A stretch of 64,000 nucleotides of DNA, taken from assembly GCA_017559905.1 (NCBI GenBank), contig JAFYQF010000002.1:62001-126000 (forward strand). Direction: 5' to 3'. This document shows positions 42,958-52,081 of the stretch, one piece after another. Each line of letters begins with the position of its first letter. Positions within the stretch are counted from its first letter, which is position 1. The notes under the pieces are model-generated. The model made no database searches, was not told where the DNA came from, and was given only the letters and a program-made list of their open reading frames with translations. A program made the position numbers and the translations under genes. Source of the DNA: a bacterium. Lineage in GTDB: Bacteria; Cyanobacteriota; Vampirovibrionia; Gastranaerophilales; Gastranaerophilaceae.

Positions 42958-44313
42958 ATGGAAGAGTCGGGCAATATAGTATTTAATTTGTTTGTAATCG
43001 CTTTCTTGCTGTTTTCAAACGGTTTTTTTGTTGCAGCAGAATTTGCAATGGTTAAGGTTCGAAAAACAAGAATAGAACAACTTGTTAATGAAGGTAACTT
43101 CAACGCAAAAATAGCTCTTGAAGCTATTAAAGATTTAGATAAATTTATTGCTGCAGTTCAACTCGGTGTAACAATATCAAGCCTTGGTTTAGGTTGGGTC
43201 GGGGAAAGCACCGTAGCTAGAATTATTGAACCTATTTTTGCTTACTTACCTAACGTTAGCCAAAGCATTGCAACTCACACAGTTTCAGGCTCAATTGCAT
43301 TCGCCCTAATTACATTTATGCACGTTGTTATCGGCGAACTTATTCCAAAATCTATAGCATTGGAATACCCTGAACAAACTTCGCTTATTATTGCAAGACC
43401 GATGCATGCAATTTCATTCATATTCACTCCATTTATCTGGATGCTTAACGGATTTGGCAACTTTGTATTGAGACTATTCAAAGTTCCGCACCAACATAAA
43501 GCATCTTTAGCTCACTCCACAGAAGAACTTGATATGCTAATTAACGCTAGCTATGACAGCGGTGTTCTTAATGAAACCGAAAAAGATATTCTTCATAACG
43601 TATTTAAATTTTCAGACCTAACAGCTAAACAAGTTATGACTCCTAGAACAAACATGATTTGCATTCCAAATGATATGAGTTTAGACGAATTAAACAAACT
43701 TGCTACTGAAAACCAATACACAAGATACCCTGTTTACGATGAAGACATCGACCATATCACAGGTTTGGTTCACGTAAAAGATTTGTATTCTCTTTCAATT
43801 AAAAATTTAGAATGTCCTATCAAGGAAATAGAAAGAGAAATATTACTAGTTCCAGAAACTATCACAATGGATAACCTAGTTCTAGAATTCAAAAAACGCA
43901 AAGGTCAAATGGCAATAGTTATTGATGAATTCGGTGGGACTTCTGGACTTATCACTCTTGAAGACGTTCTTGAAGAAATATTCGGAGAAGTGCAAGATGA
44001 ATTCGACGAAGAAGAAGAAATCTGCGATATCATTGAAATTGAACCTAACCATTACACTGCAAACGCAATGGTGCGACTTGATGAAATGGCGGAGTTCTTC
44101 TCAATGAACGAAGACAAAATTGATGACGAAGATATCGACACTATCGGCGGACTTGTAGTTAAATTATTAGGAAGAATCGCAGAAGTTAACGATACAGTAA
44201 CTTTTGAAAACCTAACATTCACAGTTAATGAAGTCGACGGCGCAAGAATAGTTAAGTTAGATATCGTTAAATTAGATCCCGAACAAAAAGATTCAGAAGA
44301 TACAAAAGATTAA
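42958..44313 (+). CDS. CNNM/CorC-type hemolysin-family membrane protein
   Basis: The family (CNNM, CorB/CorC, TlyC) is linked to magnesium and cobalt transport. The 451-residue product has the DUF21/CNNM membrane region (about 8-185, 'ELIPKSIALEYPEQ'), two CBS domains ('QVMTPRTNMICIPNDMS', 'GLVHVKDLYSL', 'VIDEFGGTSGLITLEDVLEEIFGE') and a C-terminal CorC_HlyC domain ('DEDIDTIGGLVVKLLGRI'). It is a single-gene unit between its promoter and a strong terminator. Confidence 0.93.
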   Translation: MEESGNIVFNLFVIAFLLFSNGFFVAAEFAMVKVRKTRIEQLVNEGNFNAKIALEAIKDLDKFIAAVQLGVTISSLGLGWVGESTVARIIEPIFAYLPNVSQSIATHTVSGSIAFALITFMHVVIGELIPKSIALEYPEQTSLIIARPMHAISFIFTPFIWMLNGFGNFVLRLFKVPHQHKASLAHSTEELDMLINASYDSGVLNETEKDILHNVFKFSDLTAKQVMTPRTNMICIPNDMSLDELNKLATENQYTRYPVYDEDIDHITGLVHVKDLYSLSIKNLECPIKEIEREILLVPETITMDNLVLEFKKRKGQMAIVIDEFGGTSGLITLEDVLEEIFGEVQDEFDEEEEICDIIEIEPNHYTANAMVRLDEMAEFFSMNEDKIDDEDIDTIGGLVVKLLGRIAEVNDTVTFENLTFTVNEVDGARIVKLDIVKLDPEQKDSEDTKD

Positions 44314-44316
44314 ACC

Positions 44317-44353
44317 AAAATCCCTTAAACAAATTTAGTTTAAGGGATTTTTT
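44317..44353 (+). terminator. Terminator
   Basis: AAAATCCCTTAAAC (44317-44330) pairs perfectly with GTTTAAGGGATTTT (44338-44351) and T residues follow. Confidence 0.93.
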
Positions 44354-44410
44354 AGATTATTAGGCAATTGAATTTTGTAACTTTTAACATAATAATTTTA
44401 CAGGAGTAAA

Positions 44411-44977
44411 ATGGGAATTCTTGTGAAATTATTAGCTCTACTATTTACATTTTTAGAAACACTTTGTTGTCTCCCAGCAATAGCTTGTGACAACAATTAT
44501 GTATACGTGAGCACAGCAATAAATAGTCCGATAGCTGATATTAAAAACAAACTAGAAAAAACACTCCCAAATAACGCTAACATTATTTACACATTCGTTC
44601 CCAGAGGTCTAATTATTAGCGTAGATGAAAATCATTTCTTTTCTGGTGAAAGTATTTGTATAAAATGTTCTGGCGCAACAATTCTTGATGGAATCGCATC
44701 AGTCATAGCTGAAATCGAAAACGATTGCACAATAGAAAGCCACACTGAAGGTCATTCTAGCAACTCTGGAGATTACAAAACAAATTGGGAAATCTCAATG
44801 GCTCGTGCAAACAGCATCGCTGACTATTTTATTTATTGCAAAAAGATTCCAACAAAAAGAGTTTTCCCACTCGGTTTTGGAGAAATTATGCCATTCAACG
44901 ACAACGTTTCTAACAATGCAATAGGCTTTGACAAACGCATTGACTTTGTTATCTTCTATTATGGATATGAGCGTTGA
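44411..44977 (+). CDS. Exported OmpA/MotB C-terminal domain protein
   Basis: The 188-residue product has a signal peptide (about 1-25) and an OmpA-like peptidoglycan-binding domain in its second half: 'TIESHTEGHSSNSG', 'NWEISMARANSIADYF', 'FGEIMPFNDN' and 'DKRIDFVI' (usually NRRIDI). It is probably periplasmic or outer-membrane-associated. Two Cys pairs may form disulfides. ACAGGAG precedes the ATG. It converges with the sigma-factor gene. Confidence 0.82.
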   Translation: MGILVKLLALLFTFLETLCCLPAIACDNNYVYVSTAINSPIADIKNKLEKTLPNNANIIYTFVPRGLIISVDENHFFSGESICIKCSGATILDGIASVIAEIENDCTIESHTEGHSSNSGDYKTNWEISMARANSIADYFIYCKKIPTKRVFPLGFGEIMPFNDNVSNNAIGFDKRIDFVIFYYGYER

Positions 44978-44980
44978 AAT

Positions 44981-45805
44981 CTAAACAATCTTTTGTCTTA
45001 ATCTTGAAGAACGGTCTTCGCTTAAAATGTTTTTCAACTTCATAATAGATTGAGCGTGAAGTTGGCAAACTCTGGATTCTGACATATTCATAGTAGCACC
45101 GATTTCCTTAAGCGTCATGTTCTCTTGATAGTAAAGAACCATTATAACTCTTTCACGTTCAGGAAGTCTTTGCAAAGCTTTTTCCAACTGTTGCTTAACG
45201 TTCTTTTCTTCCATTTGCTCTTGAGGATTTAATTTGTGAGTATCCTCGATAGTATCAATAATTTCCATACTATCTTCACTCGAACCTCGTTTGTCATAAA
45301 TAGAAGTTATTGTAGTATCTTCAGATAAAATTTGACTTACTTTGTCTGGGTCCATATCCAAAGCTTGCGCAACTTCTGTTGTCGTAGGCATTCTGCCAAG
45401 CTCTTGCTTTAATTCTTCTTGTTTATTTTTTATATCTTTTATCTTTTTGCGAACGCTTCTTGGCAAAAAGTCTTGAGCCCTAACTTTATCAAGGATAGCT
45501 CCTCGAATTCTAATCAAAGCATAAGTTTCAAATCTGGTATTCTTTTGTGGAGAATATCTTTCTATAGCATTAATCAAGCCCTCTACGCCATATCCAGCAA
45601 TATCTTCAATAGACATTGTTATTGGCAAAGTTGCTTTTACACGGCCAACTACATAACGAATTAGATAAATATATTGAACAATAAGTTTATCTCGCACCGC
45701 TTTTTGGGTTTTATCTCTAAAGTATTCCTCCCACAGTGCAATTAATTCATCTTCCGCAAGTCTTTTTATATTGTTGTAAGATGTGAAATCAAATCCTTGA
45801 TCCAT
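44981..45805 (-). CDS. RNA polymerase sigma factor, FliA/WhiG (sigma-28) type
   Basis: The product of about 274 residues has the order of sigma regions seen in FliA and WhiG: region 2 'DIAGYGVEGLINAIERYSP' and 'FETYALIRIRGAILDKVRAQD', region 3 'ELGRMPTTTEVAQALDMD', region 4 'LPERERVIMVLYYQENMTLKEIG' and 'SESRVCQLHAQ'. It lacks the N-terminal region 1.1 of primary sigma factors. The ATG at 45805 follows GGGCGG. No flagellar gene or anti-sigma gene is nearby, so it may control motility or another alternative regulon. Confidence 0.88.
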   Translation of the reverse strand: MDQGFDFTSYNNIKRLAEDELIALWEEYFRDKTQKAVRDKLIVQYIYLIRYVVGRVKATLPITMSIEDIAGYGVEGLINAIERYSPQKNTRFETYALIRIRGAILDKVRAQDFLPRSVRKKIKDIKNKQEELKQELGRMPTTTEVAQALDMDPDKVSQILSEDTTITSIYDKRGSSEDSMEIIDTIEDTHKLNPQEQMEEKNVKQQLEKALQRLPERERVIMVLYYQENMTLKEIGATMNMSESRVCQLHAQSIMKLKNILSEDRSSRLRQKIV

Positions 45806-45921
45806 TAATCCGCCCAAATATTAATTTATGTTACATTATAATTCTATACAATCCTTAAAAAGTAACATCATTTAAAAGGTTGAAGTTTAACACTCCTGAT
45901 TAAAGTAAGTGGAGGATAGTA

Positions 45922-45950
45922 TTCACAAATATTGAGCAATGTGCTATAAT
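45922..45950 (+). promoter_or_regulatory. Strong promoter with a long leader
   Basis: TTCACA (45922-45927, five of six consensus), a 17-base spacer and TATAAT (45945-45950) precede the ATG at 46094. The expected leader is about 137 bases and contains ATGTAAAT/ATTTACAT arms (45991-45998 and 46015-46022). The leader has no ORF that I can support. Confidence 0.7.
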
Positions 45951-46093
45951 TCGTATAACTAATGGCAATATAATTTAAATAGAGAGTTTTATGTAAATAT
46001 TTGTAAACATGCTAATTTACATGTAGCAAATAACAACATTTAGAATTTTTATTTAAATTATACAAGTGTGTATTAACAAGGAAGGACACAAAT

Positions 46094-46918
46094 ATGGTAG
46101 ATGCAGTAAACAACAACAACCGTAATACGGTTATTGCAGCGTCAGGATTAGGTTTAGGCGCTGTGGCTGGTGGAGCTTATGGTTATACAAAATCATTATT
46201 GAAAGATAATGCTCCTACAGATGCTTTTGTTAGATCTTATGTAAAAAACGATGCAAAAGCTAAAATTGATGAAGCTAAAAATGCTATTTACGGAGATGCA
46301 TTCAAAGATGCAGACGTAGCAGCATTGAAAAAAGAATTAAAAGACAACGCAACTAAATACGGTTTAGCTGAAGTTAAAGCTGACGCTGATGGCAATGGCG
46401 CTAAAACTTTAGACGAAGTTATTGAAGAATTTGCTAAAGACACTGACAAAGATTCTTTGAAAGAAAAAATGTCTAAAGCTGCTGGCGATACAAAATCTGC
46501 AGAATTCAAAAATGCAGACGATATGCTTAACTTGAAAAAAGCTGCAGAAGGTCTAGCTGATGACGCTGACGAGGCTGCTCGTACAGCTTTTGTTAAAAAC
46601 AACGCAGAACTTCTTGGCGTAGCTGAAGCTGACGTTGAAAATGTTGGTAAAAAGACAGTTGCTGAATTAAAACAAATGGCTGACGATGCAACAAAACCTT
46701 TAGCAGATGCTAAAGCAAATATTTTAGCACAATTTGATAATGGCAAACTAAAAACTTTACCTGAAAACGCTGATGAAGCAGCAAAAGCAGCTTTCAAAGC
46801 AGTTAAAGATGCAGCATCTAACGCAAAACTTTGGGCTGGTGCAAAATGGGCTGGTATCGGAGCTGCTACACTAGGTGCCGCTTCTTACCTTTACGCAAAA
46901 ATGACAGACAAAGCATAA
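46094..46918 (+). CDS. Ala/Lys/Asp-rich protein with membrane segments at both ends
   Basis: The 274-residue product is dominated by Ala, Lys, Asp and Glu. It has a Gly-rich hydrophobic segment at about 14-32 ('AASGLGLGAVAGGAYGY'), a long charged helical region with repeated 'ADEAA'-like patterns, and a final Gly/Ala membrane segment near 250-268. AAGGAAGG is a strong ribosome site and the promoter is strong, so it is probably abundant. Composition resembles LEA-like or histone-like helical proteins, but no family is assigned. Confidence 0.7.
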   Translation: MVDAVNNNNRNTVIAASGLGLGAVAGGAYGYTKSLLKDNAPTDAFVRSYVKNDAKAKIDEAKNAIYGDAFKDADVAALKKELKDNATKYGLAEVKADADGNGAKTLDEVIEEFAKDTDKDSLKEKMSKAAGDTKSAEFKNADDMLNLKKAAEGLADDADEAARTAFVKNNAELLGVAEADVENVGKKTVAELKQMADDATKPLADAKANILAQFDNGKLKTLPENADEAAKAAFKAVKDAASNAKLWAGAKWAGIGAATLGAASYLYAKMTDKA

Positions 46919-46950
46919 AAAAAATAGCATAGACCATATTTAATTATATA

Positions 46951-46979
46951 AAAACCTCACCTGATAGGTGAGGTTTTTG
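46951..46979. terminator. Bidirectional terminator
   Basis: AAAACCTCACCT (46951-46962) pairs with AGGTGAGGTTTT (46966-46977) with a 3-base loop. Confidence 0.92.
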
Positions 46980-47005
46980 TCATTAAAAATTAGTTTTAAA
47001 TAATT

Positions 47006-48220
47006 TTATGGTTTCAATATTGAAATAACAAATTTATCGTTAAAATACTTATTCGCACAAGCTTGGAGTTGTTCTGAAGTCACAGCTTTTACTCTCTCTT
47101 TAGTTTTGTCATTAAAATCAAAACCTAAATCCAAAATACCATAATGAGCATAATTGCAAGCTTGTTGAGCATTAGTTTCAAATGAAAATGCCCATTTACC
47201 CAATATATTATTTTTAGCGTCTTCTAGTTCATCTTCTCCAACTGGTATTGTTTTAATTTTTTCAATTTCTTCACCAAAACCAGCTAATGAAACATCTATA
47301 TTTTTAGGTTCGGTTGCTATGTAAATAGAAAAAGTTGCACCATTCAACATAGTTTCATAAGAACTTCTCACGACATACGCCAACCCTTTTTTATCACGAA
47401 GTTCTAGGAACAACCTAGAAGAAAGTCCACTAGCACCCAATATAATATTTAATAATATTAAAGCTGGATAATCTTCACTATCTACAGATTCAACTCTCCA
47501 CCCTTTGATAATATGTGCTTGGTTTGCATCAGGTTTTATTATTTCGTAATTTTTCACTTCATTCAATTCGCTAGGAAATTGACGAACCAAACCAGCCTGC
47601 CCACAAGACAAATCACCCAAATATTCATTCAAAACATTTTCAACATTTGAATAATCTACATCACCGACTACGGTTATGATTTTTTTTGAGTCGTTCAACA
47701 ATTTTTGGTATGTTTCAACAACTTGTTGTTTAGTAATATTTTTAAGATTTTCTAAAATTACAGTATTTGAATATCCGTAACTGTGACCTTCAAAAATATT
47801 TTTTGTATAACCGTCAGAAGCTTTAGCTCTTGCTGCATCCAACTCTGCAACAATTTCACCTTCTAATTTCACAATTTCTTTATCAAATTCTTCAAACGTT
47901 GAATTTTTCACCAAATCATTAACAAGCTCAATTGCTTTTTCAAAATCTTCATTTAGGCATACAAATCTGAATCTCAAATAATCCGCACGCATTTCTACTG
48001 AAAAATCAATACCATTATTGTCAAATTCAAGCGCAATTTGTTCTGCACTACGAGATTTTGTACCCTGAAACAATAGCCTTGCCACAAGCGAATTCACACC
48101 TGGAGCAACTTCTCCATCAACTAACGCAAAGTTCATACAAAATGCAATTCTGGGAGTATTCAAATTCTTTTTGTAAAACAATTCTATATTATTTTTTAAC
48201 CTTATAATTTTTGATTCCAT
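47006..48220 (-). CDS. M16-family protein lacking the zinc site
   Basis: The 404-residue product has the two-lobed M16 fold: 'NTPRIAFCMNFALVDGEVAPGV', 'LLFQGTKSR', 'VKLEGEIVAELD', 'GYSNTVILENLKNITKQQV' and 'ASGLSSRLFLELRDKKGLAYVV'. The zinc motif HxxEH expected after 'PGV' is replaced by S44-L-V-A-R48, so it cannot bind zinc in the normal way. Non-catalytic M16 subunits usually pair with an active one; none is in the window. No signal peptide is seen. Confidence 0.85.
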   Translation of the reverse strand: MESKIIRLKNNIELFYKKNLNTPRIAFCMNFALVDGEVAPGVNSLVARLLFQGTKSRSAEQIALEFDNNGIDFSVEMRADYLRFRFVCLNEDFEKAIELVNDLVKNSTFEEFDKEIVKLEGEIVAELDAARAKASDGYTKNIFEGHSYGYSNTVILENLKNITKQQVVETYQKLLNDSKKIITVVGDVDYSNVENVLNEYLGDLSCGQAGLVRQFPSELNEVKNYEIIKPDANQAHIIKGWRVESVDSEDYPALILLNIILGASGLSSRLFLELRDKKGLAYVVRSSYETMLNGATFSIYIATEPKNIDVSLAGFGEEIEKIKTIPVGEDELEDAKNNILGKWAFSFETNAQQACNYAHYGILDLGFDFNDKTKERVKAVTSEQLQACANKYFNDKFVISILKP

Positions 48221-48293
48221 AATCTCTCTCCTATGTCGAAAATATTACCACAATTTAAGATAAATAACAATTAACTTGTTTTATAAGTTATGC

Positions 48294-48322
48294 TTGTAAT
48301 TTTCAACTCTTTTAATTATAAT
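48294..48322 (+). promoter_or_regulatory. kdsA promoter, leaderless
   Basis: TTGTAA (48294-48299), a 17-base spacer and TATAAT (48317-48322) lie 6 bases before the ATG at 48329; no ribosome site is seen. The geometry is identical to hisS. Confidence 0.75.
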
Positions 48323-48328
48323 TGACTT

Positions 48329-49153
48329 ATGGGAAATATTGAAAAGATTAAATTAAACAATTTTGAGATTGGTTCTGACAGGTTAACTATTTTAGCAGGG
48401 CCATGTGCTGCAGAAAGTGCAGAAATTTTAGATGAGACAGCTAGAGTGTTGAAAGCAGTGACACAAAAACTTGGTATTAACTTTGTGTTCAAATCTTCTT
48501 TTGACAAAGCAAACCGTTCTTCAATAACTTCTTACAGAGGTCCTGGAATTGAAAAAGGGTTAGAAATGTTGAATACTATCAAAACAAAATACAACGTTCC
48601 GATAGTAACAGACATTCACCTTCCTGAACAAGCTGAAGTTGCAGCTCAAGTTGCAGATATTATTCAGATACCAGCATTCTTGTGCAGACAAACAGACTTG
48701 CTTGTTGCAGCAGCTAAAACAGGTAAAATTGTAAACATAAAAAAAGGACAATTTTTAGCACCTGAACAAATGGGAACGTTGGTAAGAAAAGTTGAAGACT
48801 CTGGTAACAAAAAGATTTTGCTTACCGACAGAGGCGTAACTTTTGGCTACAACAACTTGGTTACTGATTTCAGGGCAATACCTATAATGCAAAGTTTTGG
48901 CTATCCTGTAGTGTTCGATGCAACACACAGCGTTCAACTACCAGGAGCAAATGGAGTTTGTTCAGGCGGAGATAGAAGATTTGTTCCAATCCTTGCAAAA
49001 TCTGCGGTTGCAGCCGGAGCTGATGTTCTATTTTTTGAAGTTCATCCAAACCCTGACAAAGCGCTTTGCGATGGACCAAACATGCTTAAACTAGACTCTG
49101 TTGAAGAAGTATTTTCAACTTGCAAAAAAATATACGAAATTGTGAGAGCTTAA
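48329..49153 (+). CDS. kdsA: 3-deoxy-8-phosphooctulonate synthase
   Basis: KdsA condenses arabinose 5-phosphate with phosphoenolpyruvate to Kdo-8-phosphate for LPS. The 274-residue TIM barrel has 'AGPCAAESAE', 'FVFKSSFDKANRSS', 'RGPGIEKGL', 'IPAFLCRQTDLL' and 'VFDATHSVQLPG'. It leads a unit with an MBL hydrolase (start 2 bases after its stop) and pheS. Confidence 0.97.
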   Translation: MGNIEKIKLNNFEIGSDRLTILAGPCAAESAEILDETARVLKAVTQKLGINFVFKSSFDKANRSSITSYRGPGIEKGLEMLNTIKTKYNVPIVTDIHLPEQAEVAAQVADIIQIPAFLCRQTDLLVAAAKTGKIVNIKKGQFLAPEQMGTLVRKVEDSGNKKILLTDRGVTFGYNNLVTDFRAIPIMQSFGYPVVFDATHSVQLPGANGVCSGGDRRFVPILAKSAVAAGADVLFFEVHPNPDKALCDGPNMLKLDSVEEVFSTCKKIYEIVRA

Positions 49154-49154
49154 A

Positions 49155-49775
49155 ATGATTATAAAACAATACATAGCAGGTCCAATAGATGCAAACAATT
49201 ACCTCGTTGCAGATGAAGTTTCAAAAGAAGCAGTCTTAATTGATTGCTCTGACAGAACTCAAAAACTTATTGATGACGTGAAAGAATTGGGATTAAAAGT
49301 AAAACACATCCTATTCACACACGGACATTTTGACCATGTTATGGGTGCTAATATAATGAAAGAAGAACTCAATACAGAGGTTCTAGGTAGCGAAAAAGAT
49401 TTGGAACAAACAGATCTAACCAAAACAATTTTGCAGTCAATGGGAATTCCACTTATTGAAGACCCTAAATATGACAGGTTTATTGATGAAAACTCAAAAT
49501 TAAATATAGGTGATATTGAAATTAAAGTTATTGAAACTCCTGGTCACACAGAAGGCGGACTTTGTTACCTAATTGAGGACAAATTATTTTCAGGAGATAC
49601 GCTTTTCAAGAACTGTGTCGGCAGAACAGATTTGCCTGGTGGAAGTTTTGCAAAACTTGAAAATAGTGTCAAAAATGTTCTATACAAACTAGATGATATG
49701 ACTCAAGTTTTACCTGGACACGGAGATATAACAACAATAGCTTACGAAAAAAAATTCAACGAAATCGTACGATAA
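49155..49775 (+). CDS. Metallo-beta-lactamase-fold hydrolase (glyoxalase II-like)
   Basis: The 206-residue product has the metal-binding 'THGHFDHVMGA', then 'ETPGHTEGG', 'FSGDTLF' and 'LPGHGDITT', the typical ligand series of the glyoxalase II/YcbL group. The true substrate is unknown; thioester hydrolysis is a usual guess. Cytoplasmic. It is between kdsA and pheS in one unit. Confidence 0.9.
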   Translation: MIIKQYIAGPIDANNYLVADEVSKEAVLIDCSDRTQKLIDDVKELGLKVKHILFTHGHFDHVMGANIMKEELNTEVLGSEKDLEQTDLTKTILQSMGIPLIEDPKYDRFIDENSKLNIGDIEIKVIETPGHTEGGLCYLIEDKLFSGDTLFKNCVGRTDLPGGSFAKLENSVKNVLYKLDDMTQVLPGHGDITTIAYEKKFNEIVR

Positions 49776-49784
49776 GAGGCAATT

Positions 49785-50819
49785 ATGAAAGAACAACTAG
49801 AAAAAATTTATGACAATGCAAAAACTGATATCGAAAAATCATCTTCTATTAATGATTTAGAAGAAATTCGAGCTAAATATTTAAGCAGAAAAGGTGAATT
49901 TAACGAAATCAAAAAGAACCTTAAAAACTTATCTGACGAAGATAAAAGAATTGTAGGTTCTTTAGCTAACGAAATTACTCAAAAACTTGAATCTGCTTTA
50001 AAGCTTAAACATGACGAATTTTATAAAAAAGAATTAGATGCAAAACTTTTGAAAGAAAGAATTGATATAACTCTACCTGGTAAATTTGTTAGACAAGGTA
50101 AACCTCACCCACTAACAACTACCACTAATGAAATCGTTTCTATCTTCCAAAGTTTAGGATTTTCTGTTGTTCCAAATGAACATTCTCCAGAAGTAGAAAC
50201 TGAATATTACAACTTTGATGCGCTTAACGTTCCTAAAGATCACCCAGCAAGAGATATGCAAGACACTTTTTACGTTCAACACGCGTCAAATGTTATCTTA
50301 AGAAGCCAAACTTCTGGCGCACAAATTCACGCAATGGAAGGTAAAAATCCACCAATTAGAATTATTGCTCCTGGAAGAGTTTACAGAAATGAAAGTGTAA
50401 ACGCTCGTAAAAACAACTTCTTCCACCAAATCGAAGGTCTTTATGTAGATAAAGATATCACATTTGGCGATTTGAAAGGTGTTTTAAACGAATTTATTAG
50501 AATTTACTTTGGGGCAAGCCGTCCTACACGTTTCAGAAACAGCTTCTTCCCATTCACAGAACCTTCTGCAGAAATTGACGTTCAATGCATTATGTGTGAA
50601 GGCAAAGGTTGCAGAACTTGCTCTGGAACAGGCTGGCTAGAAATACTTGGCGCTGGTATGGTTGACCCTAATGTATTGCGAAACGTAGGAATTGACCCTG
50701 ATGTATATTCAGGATTTGCTTTCGGTATGGGGGTTGAAAGACTTGCAATGCTGAAATATGCAATTGATGACATCAGGCTATTCTTTAATGATGATGAAAG
50801 ATTCTTAAACCAATTCTAA
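49785..50819 (+). CDS. pheS: Phenylalanyl-tRNA synthetase alpha subunit
   Basis: PheS pairs with PheT to charge tRNA-Phe. The 344-residue product has an N-terminal coiled coil, 'HPLTTTTNEIVSIFQSLGF', 'DTFYV', 'PGRVYRNESVNARKNNFFHQIEG', 'FRNSFFPFTEPSAEIDV' and motif 3 'GFAFGMGVERLAML'. A terminator follows directly, so pheT is not in this unit and not in the window, unlike the common pheST order. Confidence 0.97.
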   Translation: MKEQLEKIYDNAKTDIEKSSSINDLEEIRAKYLSRKGEFNEIKKNLKNLSDEDKRIVGSLANEITQKLESALKLKHDEFYKKELDAKLLKERIDITLPGKFVRQGKPHPLTTTTNEIVSIFQSLGFSVVPNEHSPEVETEYYNFDALNVPKDHPARDMQDTFYVQHASNVILRSQTSGAQIHAMEGKNPPIRIIAPGRVYRNESVNARKNNFFHQIEGLYVDKDITFGDLKGVLNEFIRIYFGASRPTRFRNSFFPFTEPSAEIDVQCIMCEGKGCRTCSGTGWLEILGAGMVDPNVLRNVGIDPDVYSGFAFGMGVERLAMLKYAIDDIRLFFNDDERFLNQF

Positions 50820-50823
50820 AAAT

Positions 50824-50852
50824 AAAAAGGCGGTTTTAAAAACCGCCTTTTT
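50824..50852 (+). terminator. Terminator after pheS
   Basis: AAAAAGGCGGTTT (50824-50836) pairs with AAACCGCCTTTTT (50840-50852). Confidence 0.93.
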
Positions 50853-50968
50853 ATTTATTAATTATTAATCACAACCTTGAGGAACACAATAACCTGTTAA
50901 ATAATACTATTATAAGTAACTCACAAACATTATATAAATAATTGTAATCGCATACAATATTATTACAA

Positions 50969-52027
50969 TTATTGTACAACTTTGTTTAAGCCGTGTGGCT
51001 TATCAACATTACGTTTCAATTTTTTAGCTATTTCTAGCGCCAGCAATTGAACAATAACAACTATACAAAATGATTTTACAATATTTGATTCACAATTAAT
51101 ATTTATATTAAAATCGGGTTTTACTTTTTCGTTTGAATTTCCGATTATGCAAAGTAGTGGATTATAATTTTCCTGAATTTTATTTAGGTTTTTTATCGCA
51201 TTGTAACTCAAATCATCAATTGAAATGTGAATTTGCGCAATTTTATTATTTAACACTGCAACGTGACCATGCATAAACTCACCCAAAATATTTGAATACA
51301 CATTTATATATGAGGTTTCTTTTATTTTTAAAGAAGCTTCCTTTGCAATAGCATAAGAAATTCCATCTGCAGTCACCACCAAATTCTTAAATTCAGACAA
51401 CGGTTTTGCTATATCTTTAACTGTATCGTGTAATTGATATACCAATTCAACACCTTCTGGCAATAATTTTAAATCATCAATATAATGCATAATGTCAATG
51501 CCTTTAAATTGAGCATATTTCAACACTATCAATACACAACAAAGCATTTGAGAAGTTAAAGATTTTGTTGCCGCAATAGATTGTTCTTCGCCAGCATAGC
51601 AATCAATCTTATAATCTGAAGCCTGCCAAATCGTTGAGTCCTTTCTATTTGTGATACAAAGTTTTCGCATTCCAAACTCTTTTGCTTTATTCAAGGCACT
51701 GTTTGTATCTGAAGTTTCTCCAGATTGAGTTATGAATATATACAAAATATCGTTTGAACTAGGAACAACAGATTTCAATAAAAATTCGCTAGAATAAATC
51801 GCTCTAGCCTCAATATTCGCAATACTACCAAACAAATCTGCAGCAAACCTTGCACAATGATAGGAAGATCCGCTAGCAACCAAAATCACACTTTTGACAT
51901 CACTCGGCAAATCAATCAAAATTTCATCGTTATCATTTATGTACGTAGAAAGAATATTTTCTAAAACAGAATTCTGCTCGAAGATTTCTTCTTCCATACT
52001 TGATTTTTTCTCTTCTTTAAATAACAT
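50969..52027 (-). CDS. Double SIS-domain sugar isomerase/deaminase-like protein
   Basis: The product of about 352 residues resembles the isomerase half of GlmS and AgaS-type proteins: 'LVASGSSYHCARFAADLF', 'FITQSGETSDTNSAL', 'SIAATKSLTSQ', 'ILGEFMHGHVAVL' and the final 'DKPHGLNKVV', close to the GlmS end. There is no glutaminase domain. It probably acts on an amino-sugar phosphate. The ATG at 52027, 5 bases after CAGG, is preferred over a GTG two codons upstream. Confidence 0.85.
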   Translation of the reverse strand: MLFKEEKKSSMEEEIFEQNSVLENILSTYINDNDEILIDLPSDVKSVILVASGSSYHCARFAADLFGSIANIEARAIYSSEFLLKSVVPSSNDILYIFITQSGETSDTNSALNKAKEFGMRKLCITNRKDSTIWQASDYKIDCYAGEEQSIAATKSLTSQMLCCVLIVLKYAQFKGIDIMHYIDDLKLLPEGVELVYQLHDTVKDIAKPLSEFKNLVVTADGISYAIAKEASLKIKETSYINVYSNILGEFMHGHVAVLNNKIAQIHISIDDLSYNAIKNLNKIQENYNPLLCIIGNSNEKVKPDFNININCESNIVKSFCIVVIVQLLALEIAKKLKRNVDKPHGLNKVVQ

Positions 52028-52040
52028 AAACACCTGCTAA

Positions 52041-52075
52041 AAACTAAAAACTGCCCCCTCAAAAAGAGAGGGCAA
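52041..52075 (-). terminator. Terminator after gatB
   Basis: On the minus strand TTGCCCTC pairs with GAGGGGGCAG around a T-rich loop and GTTTTTAGTTTTT follows, between gatB and the SIS gene. Confidence 0.8.
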
Positions 52076-52081
52076 TTTATA

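Noticed and set aside
46288-46797. Minus-strand ORF of 169 codons under the Ala/Lys-rich gene
   Set aside because: Its Ser/Ala/Phe-rich composition is what the complement of an Ala/Lys-rich frame gives; no start signals.
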